Positions 1 to 11,402 are shown, numbered from the stretch's first letter. The stretch: 64,000 bases of DNA from Novosphingopyxis sp965218915 (GCF_965218915.1 NZ_OZ244708.1:2232001-2296000); one strand, 5' to 3'. Numbers and translations: made by a program. The notes: generated by a model from the sequence alone, not told the origin.

Positions 1-1128
<1,128 letters not shown>

Positions 1129-1291
1129 TTCCCTAAATACTCTTTCCGCCCGAGAGGCGCATCGCGTTGACCGGGAGGCATGCATCCTATCGCCGGTCCG
1201 GGCGCGCGCAAGGACAATAAGCATGTCCCTTAGCGCCGCCCGATTAATATTATCCGCATGCGGGGACGATCGGATCAGCCCGCATATACGA

Positions 1292-1921
1292 TCATTTGCC
1301 CGCGTCGCTGTCCGGCGTCGCCGGGCGCTTCTCGAAGACTTCGTCGACGATCCCGAAGGCCTTGGCCTCGTCCGCCTCGAGGAAGGTGTCGCGGTCCATC
1401 GCCTTTTCGATCTCGTCGATCGGCTTGCCGGTATATTTGGCGTAGAGATCGTTCATCCGGCGGCGGATGCGCAGGATTTCCTTGGCCTGGATCTCGATAT
1501 CGGACGCCATGCCCTGCGCGCCGCCCGAAGGCTGGTGCACCATCACACGCGCGTTCGACAGCGCCACGCGCATGCCCGGCTCGCCCGCCGCGAGCAGGAA
1601 GCTGCCCATCGATGCGGCTTGGCCGATGCACACTGTGCCTACCTTGGGCCGGATATACTGCATGGTATCGTGGATCGCCATGCCGGCCGTCACCACCCCG
1701 CCGGGCGAGTTGACGTACATCCAGATGTCCTTCTTCGGATTGTCCGATTCGAGGAACAGCAGCTGCGCGGTAATGACCGAGGCCATGTTATCCTCGACCT
1801 GGCCGGTCACGAAAATGATCCGTTCGCGCAGCAGGCGGGAGAAGATATCCCAGCTCCGCTCGCCCCGGTTGGACTGTTCGATGACGACGGGGATCATGGC
1901 ATCGGTAATAGGATCGTGCAT
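1292..1921 (-). CDS. clpP: ATP-dependent Clp protease proteolytic subunit ClpP
   Basis: ClpP is the tetradecameric serine peptidase that partners ClpX. The 209-residue product has the nucleophile Ser104 in GQAASMGS and the catalytic His129 in MVHQPSGG. The oligomerisation segment NSPGG lies near residues 71-75. I chose the ATG at 1921, giving MHDPITDAM, because the 14 extra upstream residues of the longer frame do not look like ClpP. The gene sits between tig and clpX on the minus strand. The 457-base gap to tig is filled with repeats, so it may have its own promoter. Confidence 0.97.
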   Translation of the reverse strand: MHDPITDAMIPVVIEQSNRGERSWDIFSRLLRERIIFVTGQVEDNMASVITAQLLFLESDNPKKDIWMYVNSPGGVVTAGMAIHDTMQYIRPKVGTVCIGQAASMGSFLLAAGEPGMRVALSNARVMVHQPSGGAQGMASDIEIQAKEILRIRRRMNDLYAKYTGKPIDEIEKAMDRDTFLEADEAKAFGIVDEVFEKRPATPDSDAGK

Positions 1922-2070
1922 AAATATTCCGTGGCTGCTGGGGATGATTTCGGGATGCAGCATAGATCGGATGCCGGGCGCGATGCGTCAAGGGCGGTAA
2001 GCATGATGGGGACGAACAGGCGAATACTGCCGACATGGTGGCTGGCCTTCGCGAGACCAACAAAAAGCAC

Positions 2071-2152
2071 ATCATTCCGGGCTTGACCCGGAATCCAGGG
2101 CGAGATGGCACTGCCGCTGGGCTCTGGATCCCGGATCAAGTCCGGGATGACG
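2071..2152. repeat. REP-like palindrome, family R1
   Basis: This is an imperfect inverted repeat of about 82 bases. Its arms are built on CCGGGCTTGACCCGGAATCC and its reverse complement, with ends of the form CATTCCGG and CGGGATGACG. Related copies occur at 11403-11485, 33477-33550, 42899-42968, 54439-54532, 58758-58943 and 61632-61714, all between genes. It lies in the clpP-tig gap. Confidence 0.85.
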
Positions 2153-2162
2153 CTGACTTATT

Positions 2163-2341
2163 GGCGATTATATACCTTGCAAACCCGTTTCATTTTTCGT
2201 CACCCCAGCGCCATTTTTCCGTCACCCCAGCGAAAGCTGGGGTCTCGGGCGGGATCGCCATGAGGCCTGAGATGCAAAGAAAGGCGGAGCCATGCCGTTC
2301 TGAATTTCCATCCGACAGGGTTTGCAAAATACATAATCGCC
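2163..2341. mobile_element. MITE-like element M1, copy A
   Basis: The ends are inverted copies of GGCGATTATATACCTTGCAA and its near reverse complement, giving terminal inverted repeats of about 24 bp. The interior holds a REP-like CCCCAGCGAAAGCTGGGG hairpin, part of which is duplicated here. It also holds a conserved GGAAATTCAGAACGGCATGG segment, read from the other strand. No reading frame looks like a transposase. Copies B (23421-23680) and C (61386-61548) share the ends and the interior. The clpP-tig gap (1922-2378) therefore holds R1 followed by this element. Confidence 0.75.
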
Positions 2342-2378
2342 GAATTATTGGGCTGGAGAAAGACGCAGGCCTCTCCCC

Positions 2379-4037
2379 CTATTTCTTGGCCGGCGCTTTC
2401 TTGGCAGCCGGCTTCTTGGCCGCGGCGGGCGCCTTTGCCTCCGCAGACTTTGCCGACGGTTTCGCGGCCGCGGTCTTGGCGGCCGGCGCCTTCTTGGCCG
2501 GAGTCTTTTTCACCGGCGCAGCCTTGGCGGGAGCCTCGCTCTCGTCCTTCTTGGCGGCGTCGCTCTTGGCGGCGGGCTTTTTGGCGGCGGCTTTCTTGGC
2601 CGGAGCCTTTTCGGCAGCGGGCTTGGGCTTCGCTGCATCCTTTTTGGCGGCCGCCTCCTTGGCCGGTGCCTTCTTCTTCGCCGGAGCCTTTTTCGCCTCG
2701 ACCTTTTCCGGCTCCGCCTCAATCGCCGCCTCGATCTCGTCGCGAGTCACGGTGCGCTCGCTCACTTCGGCCTTGTCGAACAGGAAGTCGACGACCTTGT
2801 CCTCATATAGCGGCGCGCGCAGCTGGGCGGCAGCCATCTGGTCTTCACGCATATATTGCATGAACTGCTGGCGCTGCTCCTGCGGATAGCGCTGGGCGGC
2901 CTGCTGGATCAGCATGTTCATCTCGTTCTGCGAGACGTCGACGCCGTTCTCCTGGCCGATCGCGGAGAGCAGCAGGCCGAGGCGGACGCGGCGCACCGCG
3001 ATATCGCGATAATCCTCTTTCTCGTCTTCCATCTCCTTGAGCGCGGCCTCGCTATCCTCTTCCTTGGCGGCTTCGGCCTGAAGCTGCTGCCAGATCTGGT
3101 CGAACTCGGCTTCCACCATCGAGGGCGGCACGTCGAAATCATGCGCGCCGGCGAGCTGGTCGAGCAGCTGGCGCTTCATATGCGTGCGGGTGAGCCCGTT
3201 CAATTCCTGCTCGAGCTGCCCCTTGATCAGGCCGCGCAGCTGTTCCTCGCTCTCGAGGCCGAGCGACTTGGCGAAATCATCGCTGATCGCGACCGCGGCC
3301 GGCTTGCGCACCTCGGCCACGACGATGTCGAAGGTCGCGTCCTGGCCGGCCAGGTCCTTGGAACCGTAGTCGGCCGGGAAGGTGACGTTCAGCACCTTTT
3401 CGTCATTCGCCTTTACGCCGACGAGCTGGTCCTCGAAGCCCGGGATGAGCTGGCCCGAGCCGATTTCCACGGCCATCGCCTCGCCCTTGCCGCCGTCGAA
3501 CGGCACGCCGTCCACCTTGCCCTCGAAATCGATGATCACGAGATCGCCGCTCTTGGCTTGGTAGGTCTTGGCGCCGGGCTCGAAATTCTTCTGGTTCTCC
3601 GCCAGCCGTCCGAGCGCTTCATCGATCTCGGCATCGGTGGGCTGGGCGCTCAGGCGCTCTAGCGAAATGCCCTCGACCGACGGGGCATCGACATCTGGCA
3701 GCACTTCCAGGCTCATGTCGAGCTTGGCGTCGTTGCCGACCTGATAATCATCCTGCAGCGCGACGTCGGGCTGGATCGCGGGGCGCAGTTTGTTGTCGCT
3801 GATCGTCTGCTGGATGCCGTCCTGGATCGAAGCGTTGAGCGCGTCCTGCATCAGCGCCGGCCCATGCATCTTGCGCACCAGATTGGCGGGCACCTTGCCG
3901 GGGCGGAAGCCGGGCATACGGACCTGCGGTGCGATTTTCTTCACCTCGCGGTCGACCCGCGCCTCGATCTCCTTGGCGGGAATCGTGATGGTGTAGGCGC
4001 GCTTCAGGCCTTGGTTCAGCGTCTCTTTGCTCTGCAT
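2379..4037 (-). CDS. tig: Trigger factor with long Lys/Ala/Pro-rich C-terminal tail
   Basis: Trigger factor is the ribosome-bound chaperone and peptidyl-prolyl isomerase that meets nascent chains. The 552-residue product has the ribosome-docking signature GFRPGK at residues 43-48. The FKBP-like PPIase domain lies at about 150-245, and the helical chaperone domain follows to about 445. The last 105 or so residues are an extreme Lys/Ala/Pro repeat built from AKKAPAKK-type units, absent from the 430-residue E. coli protein. The ATG at 4037 begins MQSKETLNQG; the 52 residues upstream in frame run through tRNA-proximal DNA. The tail resembles alphaproteobacterial histone-H1-like tails and may bind RNA or DNA, which is inference. 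Confidence 0.96.
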   Translation of the reverse strand: MQSKETLNQGLKRAYTITIPAKEIEARVDREVKKIAPQVRMPGFRPGKVPANLVRKMHGPALMQDALNASIQDGIQQTISDNKLRPAIQPDVALQDDYQVGNDAKLDMSLEVLPDVDAPSVEGISLERLSAQPTDAEIDEALGRLAENQKNFEPGAKTYQAKSGDLVIIDFEGKVDGVPFDGGKGEAMAVEIGSGQLIPGFEDQLVGVKANDEKVLNVTFPADYGSKDLAGQDATFDIVVAEVRKPAAVAISDDFAKSLGLESEEQLRGLIKGQLEQELNGLTRTHMKRQLLDQLAGAHDFDVPPSMVEAEFDQIWQQLQAEAAKEEDSEAALKEMEDEKEDYRDIAVRRVRLGLLLSAIGQENGVDVSQNEMNMLIQQAAQRYPQEQRQQFMQYMREDQMAAAQLRAPLYEDKVVDFLFDKAEVSERTVTRDEIEAAIEAEPEKVEAKKAPAKKKAPAKEAAAKKDAAKPKPAAEKAPAKKAAAKKPAAKSDAAKKDESEAPAKAAPVKKTPAKKAPAAKTAAAKPSAKSAEAKAPAAAKKPAAKKAPAKK

Positions 4038-4161
4038 GATGAACTTATGCTCTTTCCGTATTAAGTTGGCCGTATCCGGGTCCGGCGCTGCCGACACATG
4101 CCGGTTCGCACTCTCAAATTCCTGTTGTCCCAACGGCTGGTGGGCGCATTGCGTTGCGGTC

Positions 4162-4246
4162 TGGTGCGGGCGAAGGGACTCGAACCCCCACATCTTTCGA
4201 TACTTGGACCTAAACCAAGCGCGTCTACCAATTCCGCCACGCCCGC
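4162..4246 (-). tRNA. tRNA-Leu (anticodon UAG)
   Basis: The minus strand folds as a long-variable-arm tRNA. The acceptor stem is GCGGGCG/CGCCCGC, the discriminator is A and CCA is encoded at 4164-4162. The anticodon stem CTTGG/CCAAG encloses the loop TTTAGGT, giving anticodon UAG for leucine CUA/CUN codons. The T arm contains GGTTCGAGTCC. It lies 124 bases upstream of tig on the same strand. Confidence 0.96.
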
Positions 4247-4355
4247 GCGGCCCGGGCCGAAGCCCGCGCGTCTAGCGTGATAAAAGCGGCGGGGCAAGCC
4301 ATGTGGGGGAGCCAACCCGGCTTTGAAGGGTTTGCCTGCAGAGAAGGAGAATTTC

Positions 4356-4616
4356 ATGCCCGTCGAACCGCCGATCCCGCCCAGCGAACCTCAGCCCGAT
4401 CCCGCGCCCACGCCGCCCAGGCCCGAAACGCCGGGTCAACCGGTGCCGGGGCAACCTCCTTCACCGCCCACCGCGCCGCCGGAGACGCCCGGCGCACCCG
4501 ATCCGGGCGAGCCGACAGCGCCCCCGCCCGAGGTAAGTCCGCCCGCGCCCGATATCGATGTGCCATCCCCGCAAACGCCGCCGACCACTCCTGCGCCGGG
4601 CCAGCCGATGGCTTGA
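4356..4616 (+). CDS. Small proline-rich protein
   Basis: This 86-residue protein starts MPVEPPIPPSE and is about 40 percent proline, with Pro-rich PETPG, PPTAPP and PSPQTPP blocks. It has almost no aromatic residues, no lysine and no cysteine. A strong Shine-Dalgarno AGGAGA at 4344-4350 precedes the ATG at 4356, and this supports translation and the start choice. There is no signal peptide or membrane segment, and it is predicted disordered and acidic. I do not recognise a function. It is transcribed divergently from the tRNA-Leu/tig unit. Confidence 0.6.
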   Translation: MPVEPPIPPSEPQPDPAPTPPRPETPGQPVPGQPPSPPTAPPETPGAPDPGEPTAPPPEVSPPAPDIDVPSPQTPPTTPAPGQPMA

Positions 4617-4771
4617 GGATGCGGCCGATAATGTTGATCAGCGCTTTCAACGCAAGCCAAGGTCACCTCCTCCCGTGATCGGTCCTCCCGATAATAAGTC
4701 TTGCAAACCAGACGGCTCGATTTAACAAATCAAATCGTCCGTTTGGGGAAATGGATTTGGGGGAATCAAGA

Positions 4772-5500
4772 ATGACGTCGATATGTTTGGCTGTGCGCGG
4801 CGCGCTGGCCCTGTCGTGTATCGCCTTGCCGTTTAGCGCGGCGGCGCAGGATATAATGGCGGCGGATTGGGACGAGGCGATCGCCTACGCCAAGACCACG
4901 CCCGAGGCCGCGCCGGACGTGCTCGCGGCGACCGCCGTGCTGCCGGCACACACACCCGTCCTCGTTATGCTCGACCAGGAACTGACAACCGCCGATGCCA
5001 GCAAAGGCGATATGTTTTCCGTCACCGTTCTGCACGACGTGGTGCAGGACGGTACGATCGTGGTTCCCCAAGGCACGCGCGGAACCGGCGAGGTCACTTT
5101 CGCCACGAACAAAGGCGGATTCGGCAAGCCCGGCATTCTCGGCATCGCGCTACGCCACCTCGATATCGAAGGCAAAAAGATCGCGCTGGACGGTCGCTAC
5201 CGCGAGGAAGGCGCCAACAACAACGGCGCGACCGTGGCGACATGGCTCGCCGTCGGCGTTTTTTCCGGCTTCATCACGGGTAAGCGCGGCGTCATCCCGC
5301 TAGGCCGTGAGCTCAAGGCCCGGACAGGCGAGGATATCGTGTTCACCCCCGCCGCGTCCGCCGCCGTCACGCCCGCGATTGCGGCCGGGCAGGCACCTGA
5401 CCATGCGTCCACACAGCCGGCACCATCGGCTGCCGAGCCATCAGGCGCTGAACTGCTGCCGGTGAACGCGCCCGCGCAGCCGTCGCCTGCGTCGAACTGA
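4772..5500 (+). CDS. Secreted protein of unknown function
   Basis: The protein opens with a Sec signal peptide, MTSICLAVRGALALSCIALPF, ending at an AAAQD cleavage site. A central beta-rich domain contains DGTIVVPQGTRGTGEV and the glycine-rich GGFGKPG. This pattern resembles periplasmic beta domains with a 'VPxGTxxxGEV' strand, vaguely like the VirB10 C-terminal fold. The C-terminal 50 residues are low-complexity Ala/Pro. I prefer the ATG at 4772 over 4751 because GGGGGAA lies about 7 bases upstream and the signal peptide begins there. It probably forms an operon with the next gene, 54 bases downstream. The function is unknown. Confidence 0.75.
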   Translation: MTSICLAVRGALALSCIALPFSAAAQDIMAADWDEAIAYAKTTPEAAPDVLAATAVLPAHTPVLVMLDQELTTADASKGDMFSVTVLHDVVQDGTIVVPQGTRGTGEVTFATNKGGFGKPGILGIALRHLDIEGKKIALDGRYREEGANNNGATVATWLAVGVFSGFITGKRGVIPLGRELKARTGEDIVFTPAASAAVTPAIAAGQAPDHASTQPAPSAAEPSGAELLPVNAPAQPSPASN

Positions 5501-5554
5501 TTTTACAAACAGGCAGTAATCCAAACAGGCCAATCCCAAATCAGGAGTGCAGAC

Positions 5555-6232
5555 ATGAAGACGTTTTTGACCATTGCCGTGACCACCAGTGCCATCGCGC
5601 TTCTCGGCGCCGCGGTTCCGGCGAGCGCCCAGGATGACAGCGTTGCGGTCCCGACCGAAGCGGTTCCTTCCGGTTGCGAACTGCATGTGTTTCCGTCCAC
5701 CGAAGGGCAGGCTTCGACGACCGGCTGGCTGTCCGGCTTGGGCATTGTCGGGGCCATCGCCGACGGAGCGGTGAACAAGGATCGCAATATCAGCGAAGCC
5801 GAATATCTGAAGGAAGCGCTGGGACCGCGCCTGCAGGTCGAGGCGTTGCAATCGGCCGACTTGCTCGGCTCGCTGAAACTGCCGCCCGCGCAAATCATCT
5901 ACGAAGAGCCGATTTCGGACCGCAAGATCACCACCAAGGCGGCCACGCGCCTGAGTTCGTCGGTAGCACCATGCTATATGGAATTGCTCGTTACGCAGAA
6001 TTTCTACACGAAAAAGGCAATCTACGGACGCTCGCTCAACAATCGTTTCATTTTCAAGGATTTCCGCGACGGCAAAAACGAAACGAAGATGATCAAGGGA
6101 CGCGGCGGCAACGGCCTGTCCAGTTTCCCGCCCAAAACGACCGACGAAACCGAAGCCGCCGAGCAGGAACTGCGCGAGGTCTTCGTCAAGAATTTCGAGG
6201 AGTTCGCCAAGGGCGTCGACACACAGGGCTGA
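5555..6232 (+). CDS. Secreted protein of unknown function
   Basis: This 225-residue protein has a signal peptide of about 25 residues ending ASAQD. The mature part has a glycine-rich segment (GLGIVGAIADG, near residue 60) and two cysteines, in SGCELHVF and APCYMEL. The acidic C-terminus is predicted helical (EAAEQELREVF). The Shine-Dalgarno AGGAG stands 7 bases before the ATG. It follows the secreted protein at 4772-5500 on the same strand, so the two may act together in the periplasm. I do not recognise a family. Confidence 0.75.
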   Translation: MKTFLTIAVTTSAIALLGAAVPASAQDDSVAVPTEAVPSGCELHVFPSTEGQASTTGWLSGLGIVGAIADGAVNKDRNISEAEYLKEALGPRLQVEALQSADLLGSLKLPPAQIIYEEPISDRKITTKAATRLSSSVAPCYMELLVTQNFYTKKAIYGRSLNNRFIFKDFRDGKNETKMIKGRGGNGLSSFPPKTTDETEAAEQELREVFVKNFEEFAKGVDTQG

Positions 6233-6328
6233 TCGATCGGGAGCCAAGGGTCGCGGTGAGTGTGGCTCCCGGTTTCTCGCATTGCTGAGGGCCTGCGCCA
6301 CGAATGAAGCGCCTTGCATGCCGTCGGT

Positions 6329-7602
6329 TCAACCCACCAGCTCCCACAATTGCTGCCCGCACAGCGCAATGAACAGCGCTGCCGCGATGCCGAGCACGCC
6401 GTTGGCGAGCCAACCATTGCGGTGCCTGGGCGCAATATCCTGCCGGTTGAGGAGCAGGATCAGCGTGATCGCCAGGAACGGCATGAAGAACGCGCCGAAC
6501 GCGCTGTAGAGGATCACCAGGAAGAACGGCTTGTCGAACAGCAGCAACAGCATCGGCGGAAAGGTCAGCCACAGCAGATAGGCACGGAACGGCCGGCTGC
6601 GTTCGGCGTATTCGGGGCGCTCCCCGGCGCCCTGCAACTGGTGCACGAAGTCCGAGAACATCAGGCTCACCCCTTGCCACACGCCGAGCAGCGAGGAGCC
6701 CGCGCTGGCGGCGAAACCGACGAGGAAGGCGACCGCGATCGGCCGGCCGAAGCGCGCCGCCAGCACGTCCGACAGGCCGAGCAGCCCCTCGTCGCCAGAA
6801 CCCAGCGTGATGTTCGCGCTGTAGAGCAGCTGCGCGCCGACGATCAGCATGGCGACGACGAAGATGCCGGTGGCGACATAGGCGGTGTTGTTGTCGAGCC
6901 GCATCATCGGCAGCCAGACCGGGCCGCGCCAGCCCTTGGCGTTCACCCAGTATCCGTAAGCGGCCGTGGTGATGGTACCGCCCACTCCGCCGATCAATCC
7001 GAGCGTGTAGAATAGCGAACCGCCCGGAATGCGCGGGATCAGCCCGTCGGCGATCGCCCCGAGATCGGGCACGACCAGGATGGCGAGGCCCACCATGACG
7101 ACGAACATCACCGCGACGAGCAATTTCATGACGTTCTCGAACGCCTGATACCGGTTGAACCAGACGAAGATCAGGCCGGCCATCCCGGCGATGACGGCCC
7201 AGATGCGCAAGGACAGGAACGGGAACATCGCGGTCAGCGGCAGCGCGGTCGCGCTCATCGCGGTGGCGCCGTAGAGCAGGCCCCAGACCAGGATGTACGC
7301 GCCGAAATAGACGCTGGTCCACCGTCCGAGGCTTTGCCAGCCTTGGAAGATGGTGCGGCCGGTGACGAGGTGATAGCGCGCGGTACCCTCGGCCAGCGCG
7401 ATCTTGACGAGGCAGCCGATCACGGCGGCCCAGAGCAGCGCGTAACCGAAGCGCGTGCCCGCGACGAGGGTAGCGACCAGATCGCCCGCGCCCACCCCGG
7501 TGGCGGCCGCGACGATGCCGGGGCCGATGAAGCGAAGGCGGCGGGCGCCTTGTGGCGGCGCGGCGGTGTCGGTGCCGGCCTGGCTGGGCGCCCCCCGGCC
7601 AT
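6329..7602 (-). CDS. NRAMP-family-like metal transporter, probable frameshift near the start
   Basis: The main frame (6329-7495, 388 residues) encodes about ten hydrophobic helices with the NRAMP-superfamily feel of GAGDLVATLVAGTRFGYALL. It has no good start codon: the frame stays open upstream to a TGA with only a GTG at 7495. The ATG at 7602, one base after the gatB stop, enters another frame. The two would join if the run of six C at 7591-7596 were seven, restoring RRLRFIGPGIVAAATGVGAGD. The canonical DPGN (helix 1) and MPH (helix 6) metal motifs are not seen, so the substrate is uncertain. It is likely translated downstream of gatB. Confidence 0.8.
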
Positions 7603-7603
7603 A

Positions 7604-9106
<1,503 letters not shown>

Positions 9107-9157
9107 TTTACTCTCTTTGCTAGTGTCGCTCGCGCTTCTACGCTCGTTGCCAAAGCC

Positions 9158-9186
9158 TTGCCATACCGTCAATACGTACATATCAT
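9158..9186 (+). promoter_or_regulatory. Predicted sigma70-type promoter of the PIN/antitoxin operon
   Basis: The hexamers TTGCCA (9158-9163) and TATCAT (9181-9186) are separated by 17 bases. Transcription would start about 7 bases after the -10, which is at or next to the ATG at 9194, so the toxin message could be leaderless. This is read from sequence only. Confidence 0.5.
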
Positions 9187-9196
9187 CGGTGATATG
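9179..9196. promoter_or_regulatory. Perfect palindrome, candidate autoregulatory operator
   Basis: CATATCA and TGATATG form 7-bp perfect arms around a TCGG centre. The site overlaps the predicted -10 box and the toxin start codon. That is where a ribbon-helix-helix antitoxin, as encoded downstream, would be expected to bind and repress. Confidence 0.5.
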
Positions 9197-9613
9197 AAAC
9201 TTGTGCTGGACACCGACGTCGTGATCGCAGCGCTGAGGAGCCCGCATGGCGCATCGGCGGAACTGCTGCGCTTGGCTACGCAGAAAAAATATCGACCGGT
9301 CATCAGCGTTCCGTTGGTCCTGGAATATGAAGCGATCGCCATGAAACAGGAACATCTCGATGCTGGCGGTTTGTCCGCGGCGGAGGTCCAATCGATCCTG
9401 GACGTCATCGTTGATCTTAGCGAATGGACCCGTATCAATTATGCCTATCGACCGTTGGTGAGAGATCCGGGCGACGAGATGGTGATGGAAACCGCTCTGA
9501 ATTCCGGAGCAGATGCCATCGTAACATTCAATAGGCGCGATTTTGGGACTGCGCCTGCGAAATTCCGGCTCGGTTGTTGGTTACCGCGCGTAGCATTGGA
9601 GAAGGTGAGATGA
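9194..9613 (+). CDS. PIN-domain toxin of a type II toxin-antitoxin pair
   Basis: PIN toxins are metal-dependent RNases. The 139-residue protein begins MKLVLDTDVV and keeps the acidic PIN quartet: Asp6, Glu44 (VLEYEAI), Asp94 (DPGDEMVMETA) and Asp116 (TFNRRDF). The order and spacing match the 'putative toxin component, PIN family' group. The ATG at 9194 is chosen because the upstream frame is antisense to gatB. The stop overlaps the start of the next gene as ATGA (9610-9613), so translation is coupled. The pair is inserted on the opposite strand between gatA and gatB. Confidence 0.9.
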   Translation: MKLVLDTDVVIAALRSPHGASAELLRLATQKKYRPVISVPLVLEYEAIAMKQEHLDAGGLSAAEVQSILDVIVDLSEWTRINYAYRPLVRDPGDEMVMETALNSGADAIVTFNRRDFGTAPAKFRLGCWLPRVALEKVR

Positions 9614-9858
9614 GCAAGGCCGCAGCATATCAGTTGAGGCTTCCCCGTTCCATCAAGGACGCGGTCGCGCGCTGGGCGGAGCGAGATGGAATCAGCATGA
9701 ATCAGTTCATGGCAACGGCGGTCGCAGAAAAACTTTCGGTGCTCGAAACGATCGACTTCTTCGAAGATCGGAGCAAGCGCGCCGATTATCAGACGTTCGA
9801 ACGGGTGATGGGTCGAAAGGGCGGCATGCCGCCGATTGAGGGAGACGAACTGGAATAG
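9610..9858 (+). CDS. Ribbon-helix-helix antitoxin (toxin partner at 9194-9613)
   Basis: The 82-residue protein has an N-terminal strand AYQLRLPRSIKDAV followed by helices, including ERDGISMNQFMATAVAEKL. This is the HicB/CopG-like ribbon-helix-helix arrangement of DNA-binding antitoxins. The C-terminus would neutralise the PIN toxin. Its ATG overlaps the toxin stop by four bases and follows a GGAGAAGG Shine-Dalgarno at 9597-9604. The toxin-first order is less usual but known for PIN/RHH pairs. It likely represses its own operon through the palindrome at 9179-9196. Confidence 0.85.
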   Translation: MSKAAAYQLRLPRSIKDAVARWAERDGISMNQFMATAVAEKLSVLETIDFFEDRSKRADYQTFERVMGRKGGMPPIEGDELE

Positions 9859-9895
9859 CCTCGCGTTGACATCGGCTAGCCGGCGACCACGGCGC

Positions 9896-11389
9896 TCACC
9901 ACCAATCCTCCGGCCGCGCCGTAAATCCGCTGCGCTGTTCCAGCGCCAGGCTGGCGTTCAGCACCGTCTGCTCGTCGAGCGGCTTGCCAATGATTTGGAG
10001 CCCCAGCGGCAGGCCCTGCTTGTTGAGGCCCGCGGGCACGCTGCTGGCGGGCAGCCCGGCCATCGAGGCGGGCACCGCAAACACATCGTTCAGATACATG
10101 GTGAGCGGATCGCCGACCAGTTCGCCCAGTCCGAACGCCGCGGTCGGCGCGGTGGGGGCGAGGATGACGTCGCAATCCGCCCACGCATTCTCGAAGTCGC
10201 GGGCGATCAGCGTGCGCACCTTGCTCGCCTGCGTGTAATAGGCGTCGTAGAAGCCCGCCGAGAGAACATAGGTGCCGATCATGATGCGCCGCTTCACTTC
10301 GGCGCCGAACCCGGCGGCACGCGTGGCGGCGTACATCTCCTGCAAATCCGCGCCTTCCGGCAGATCGCGCAGGCCGTAGCGCACGCCGTCATAGCGCGCG
10401 AGGTTGGACGAGGCCTCGGCCGGCGCCACGATGTAGTAAGCCGGCAACGCGTATTTGGTGTGCGGCAACGAGATGTCGACGATCGTCGCGCCCGCATCCT
10501 TCAGCCGCTCGGCGCCTTCCCGCCACAGCCCGTCGATCTCGCCGTCCATGCCCTCGACCCGATATTCCTTAGGGATACCGACGCGCAGGCCCTTGAGATC
10601 GCCGGACAAGGCCGCATCCCAGTCGGGCACCGGCGCGTCGAGCGAGGTCGAATCCTTCGGGTCGAACCCGGCCATCGCACCCAGCATGATCGCACAATCG
10701 CGTACGTCGCGCGCCATCGACCCGGCCTGGTCGAGCGAGCTGGCGAACGCCACCACGCCCCAGCGCGAGCAGCGGCCGTAGGTCGGCTTGATCCCGGTGA
10801 TGCCGGTGAAGGCGGCGGGCTGGCGGATCGAGCCGCCGGTGTCGGTCCCGGTCGCCGCCGGGCACAGCCGCGCGGACACCGCCGCCGCGCTGCCGCCCGA
10901 ACTGCCGCCCGGCGAGAGCGAAGCGTTGCCGCCGTCGTTGCGCTTCCATGGACTGACCACATTGCCGAACGCGCTGGTCTCGTTGGACGAGCCCATGGCG
11001 AACTGATCCATGTTGAGTTTTCCGAGCATTCCCGCGCCCGCCGCCCAGAGTTTTGATGATACGGTGGACTCGTAAGGGGGGCGGAAGCCTTTCAGGATAT
11101 CGCTGGCGGCCGTCGTCTCCACCCCGTCGGTGCAGAACAGGTCCTTCATGCCGATCGGCACGCCCGCCATGCTGCCGAGCTTCGCCCCATCCGCGCGCGC
11201 CTTGTCGACCGCCTCGGCGGCGTTCAGCGCGCGCTCGGGCGTGGTGACCAGGAACGCGTTCAGCGCTTCCGCCTTGGCCACCCGCGCATTGAAGGCCGCG
11301 GCCACTTCGACCGCCTTGAAAGCGCCATCGCGCACGCCGTCACGAATGGCGGCGACGCCCATGTCGGTAAATTCGGTGGAATGGGTCAT
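9896..11389 (-). CDS. gatA: Aspartyl/glutamyl-tRNA(Asn/Gln) amidotransferase subunit A
   Basis: GatA is the amidase that releases ammonia from glutamine for GatCAB. The 497-residue product shows the Ser-cis-Ser-Lys triad context: Lys in GVPIGMKDLFC, and the serines in the SPGGSSGGSAAAV and TDTGGSIRQPA loops. Family length is about 490. The gene follows gatC with a 121-base gap containing an R1 palindrome, and precedes the inserted toxin-antitoxin pair. Confident assignment. Confidence 0.97.
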   Translation of the reverse strand: MTHSTEFTDMGVAAIRDGVRDGAFKAVEVAAAFNARVAKAEALNAFLVTTPERALNAAEAVDKARADGAKLGSMAGVPIGMKDLFCTDGVETTAASDILKGFRPPYESTVSSKLWAAGAGMLGKLNMDQFAMGSSNETSAFGNVVSPWKRNDGGNASLSPGGSSGGSAAAVSARLCPAATGTDTGGSIRQPAAFTGITGIKPTYGRCSRWGVVAFASSLDQAGSMARDVRDCAIMLGAMAGFDPKDSTSLDAPVPDWDAALSGDLKGLRVGIPKEYRVEGMDGEIDGLWREGAERLKDAGATIVDISLPHTKYALPAYYIVAPAEASSNLARYDGVRYGLRDLPEGADLQEMYAATRAAGFGAEVKRRIMIGTYVLSAGFYDAYYTQASKVRTLIARDFENAWADCDVILAPTAPTAAFGLGELVGDPLTMYLNDVFAVPASMAGLPASSVPAGLNKQGLPLGLQIIGKPLDEQTVLNASLALEQRSGFTARPEDWW

Positions 11390-11402
11390 TAAGACGATTC
11401 TC

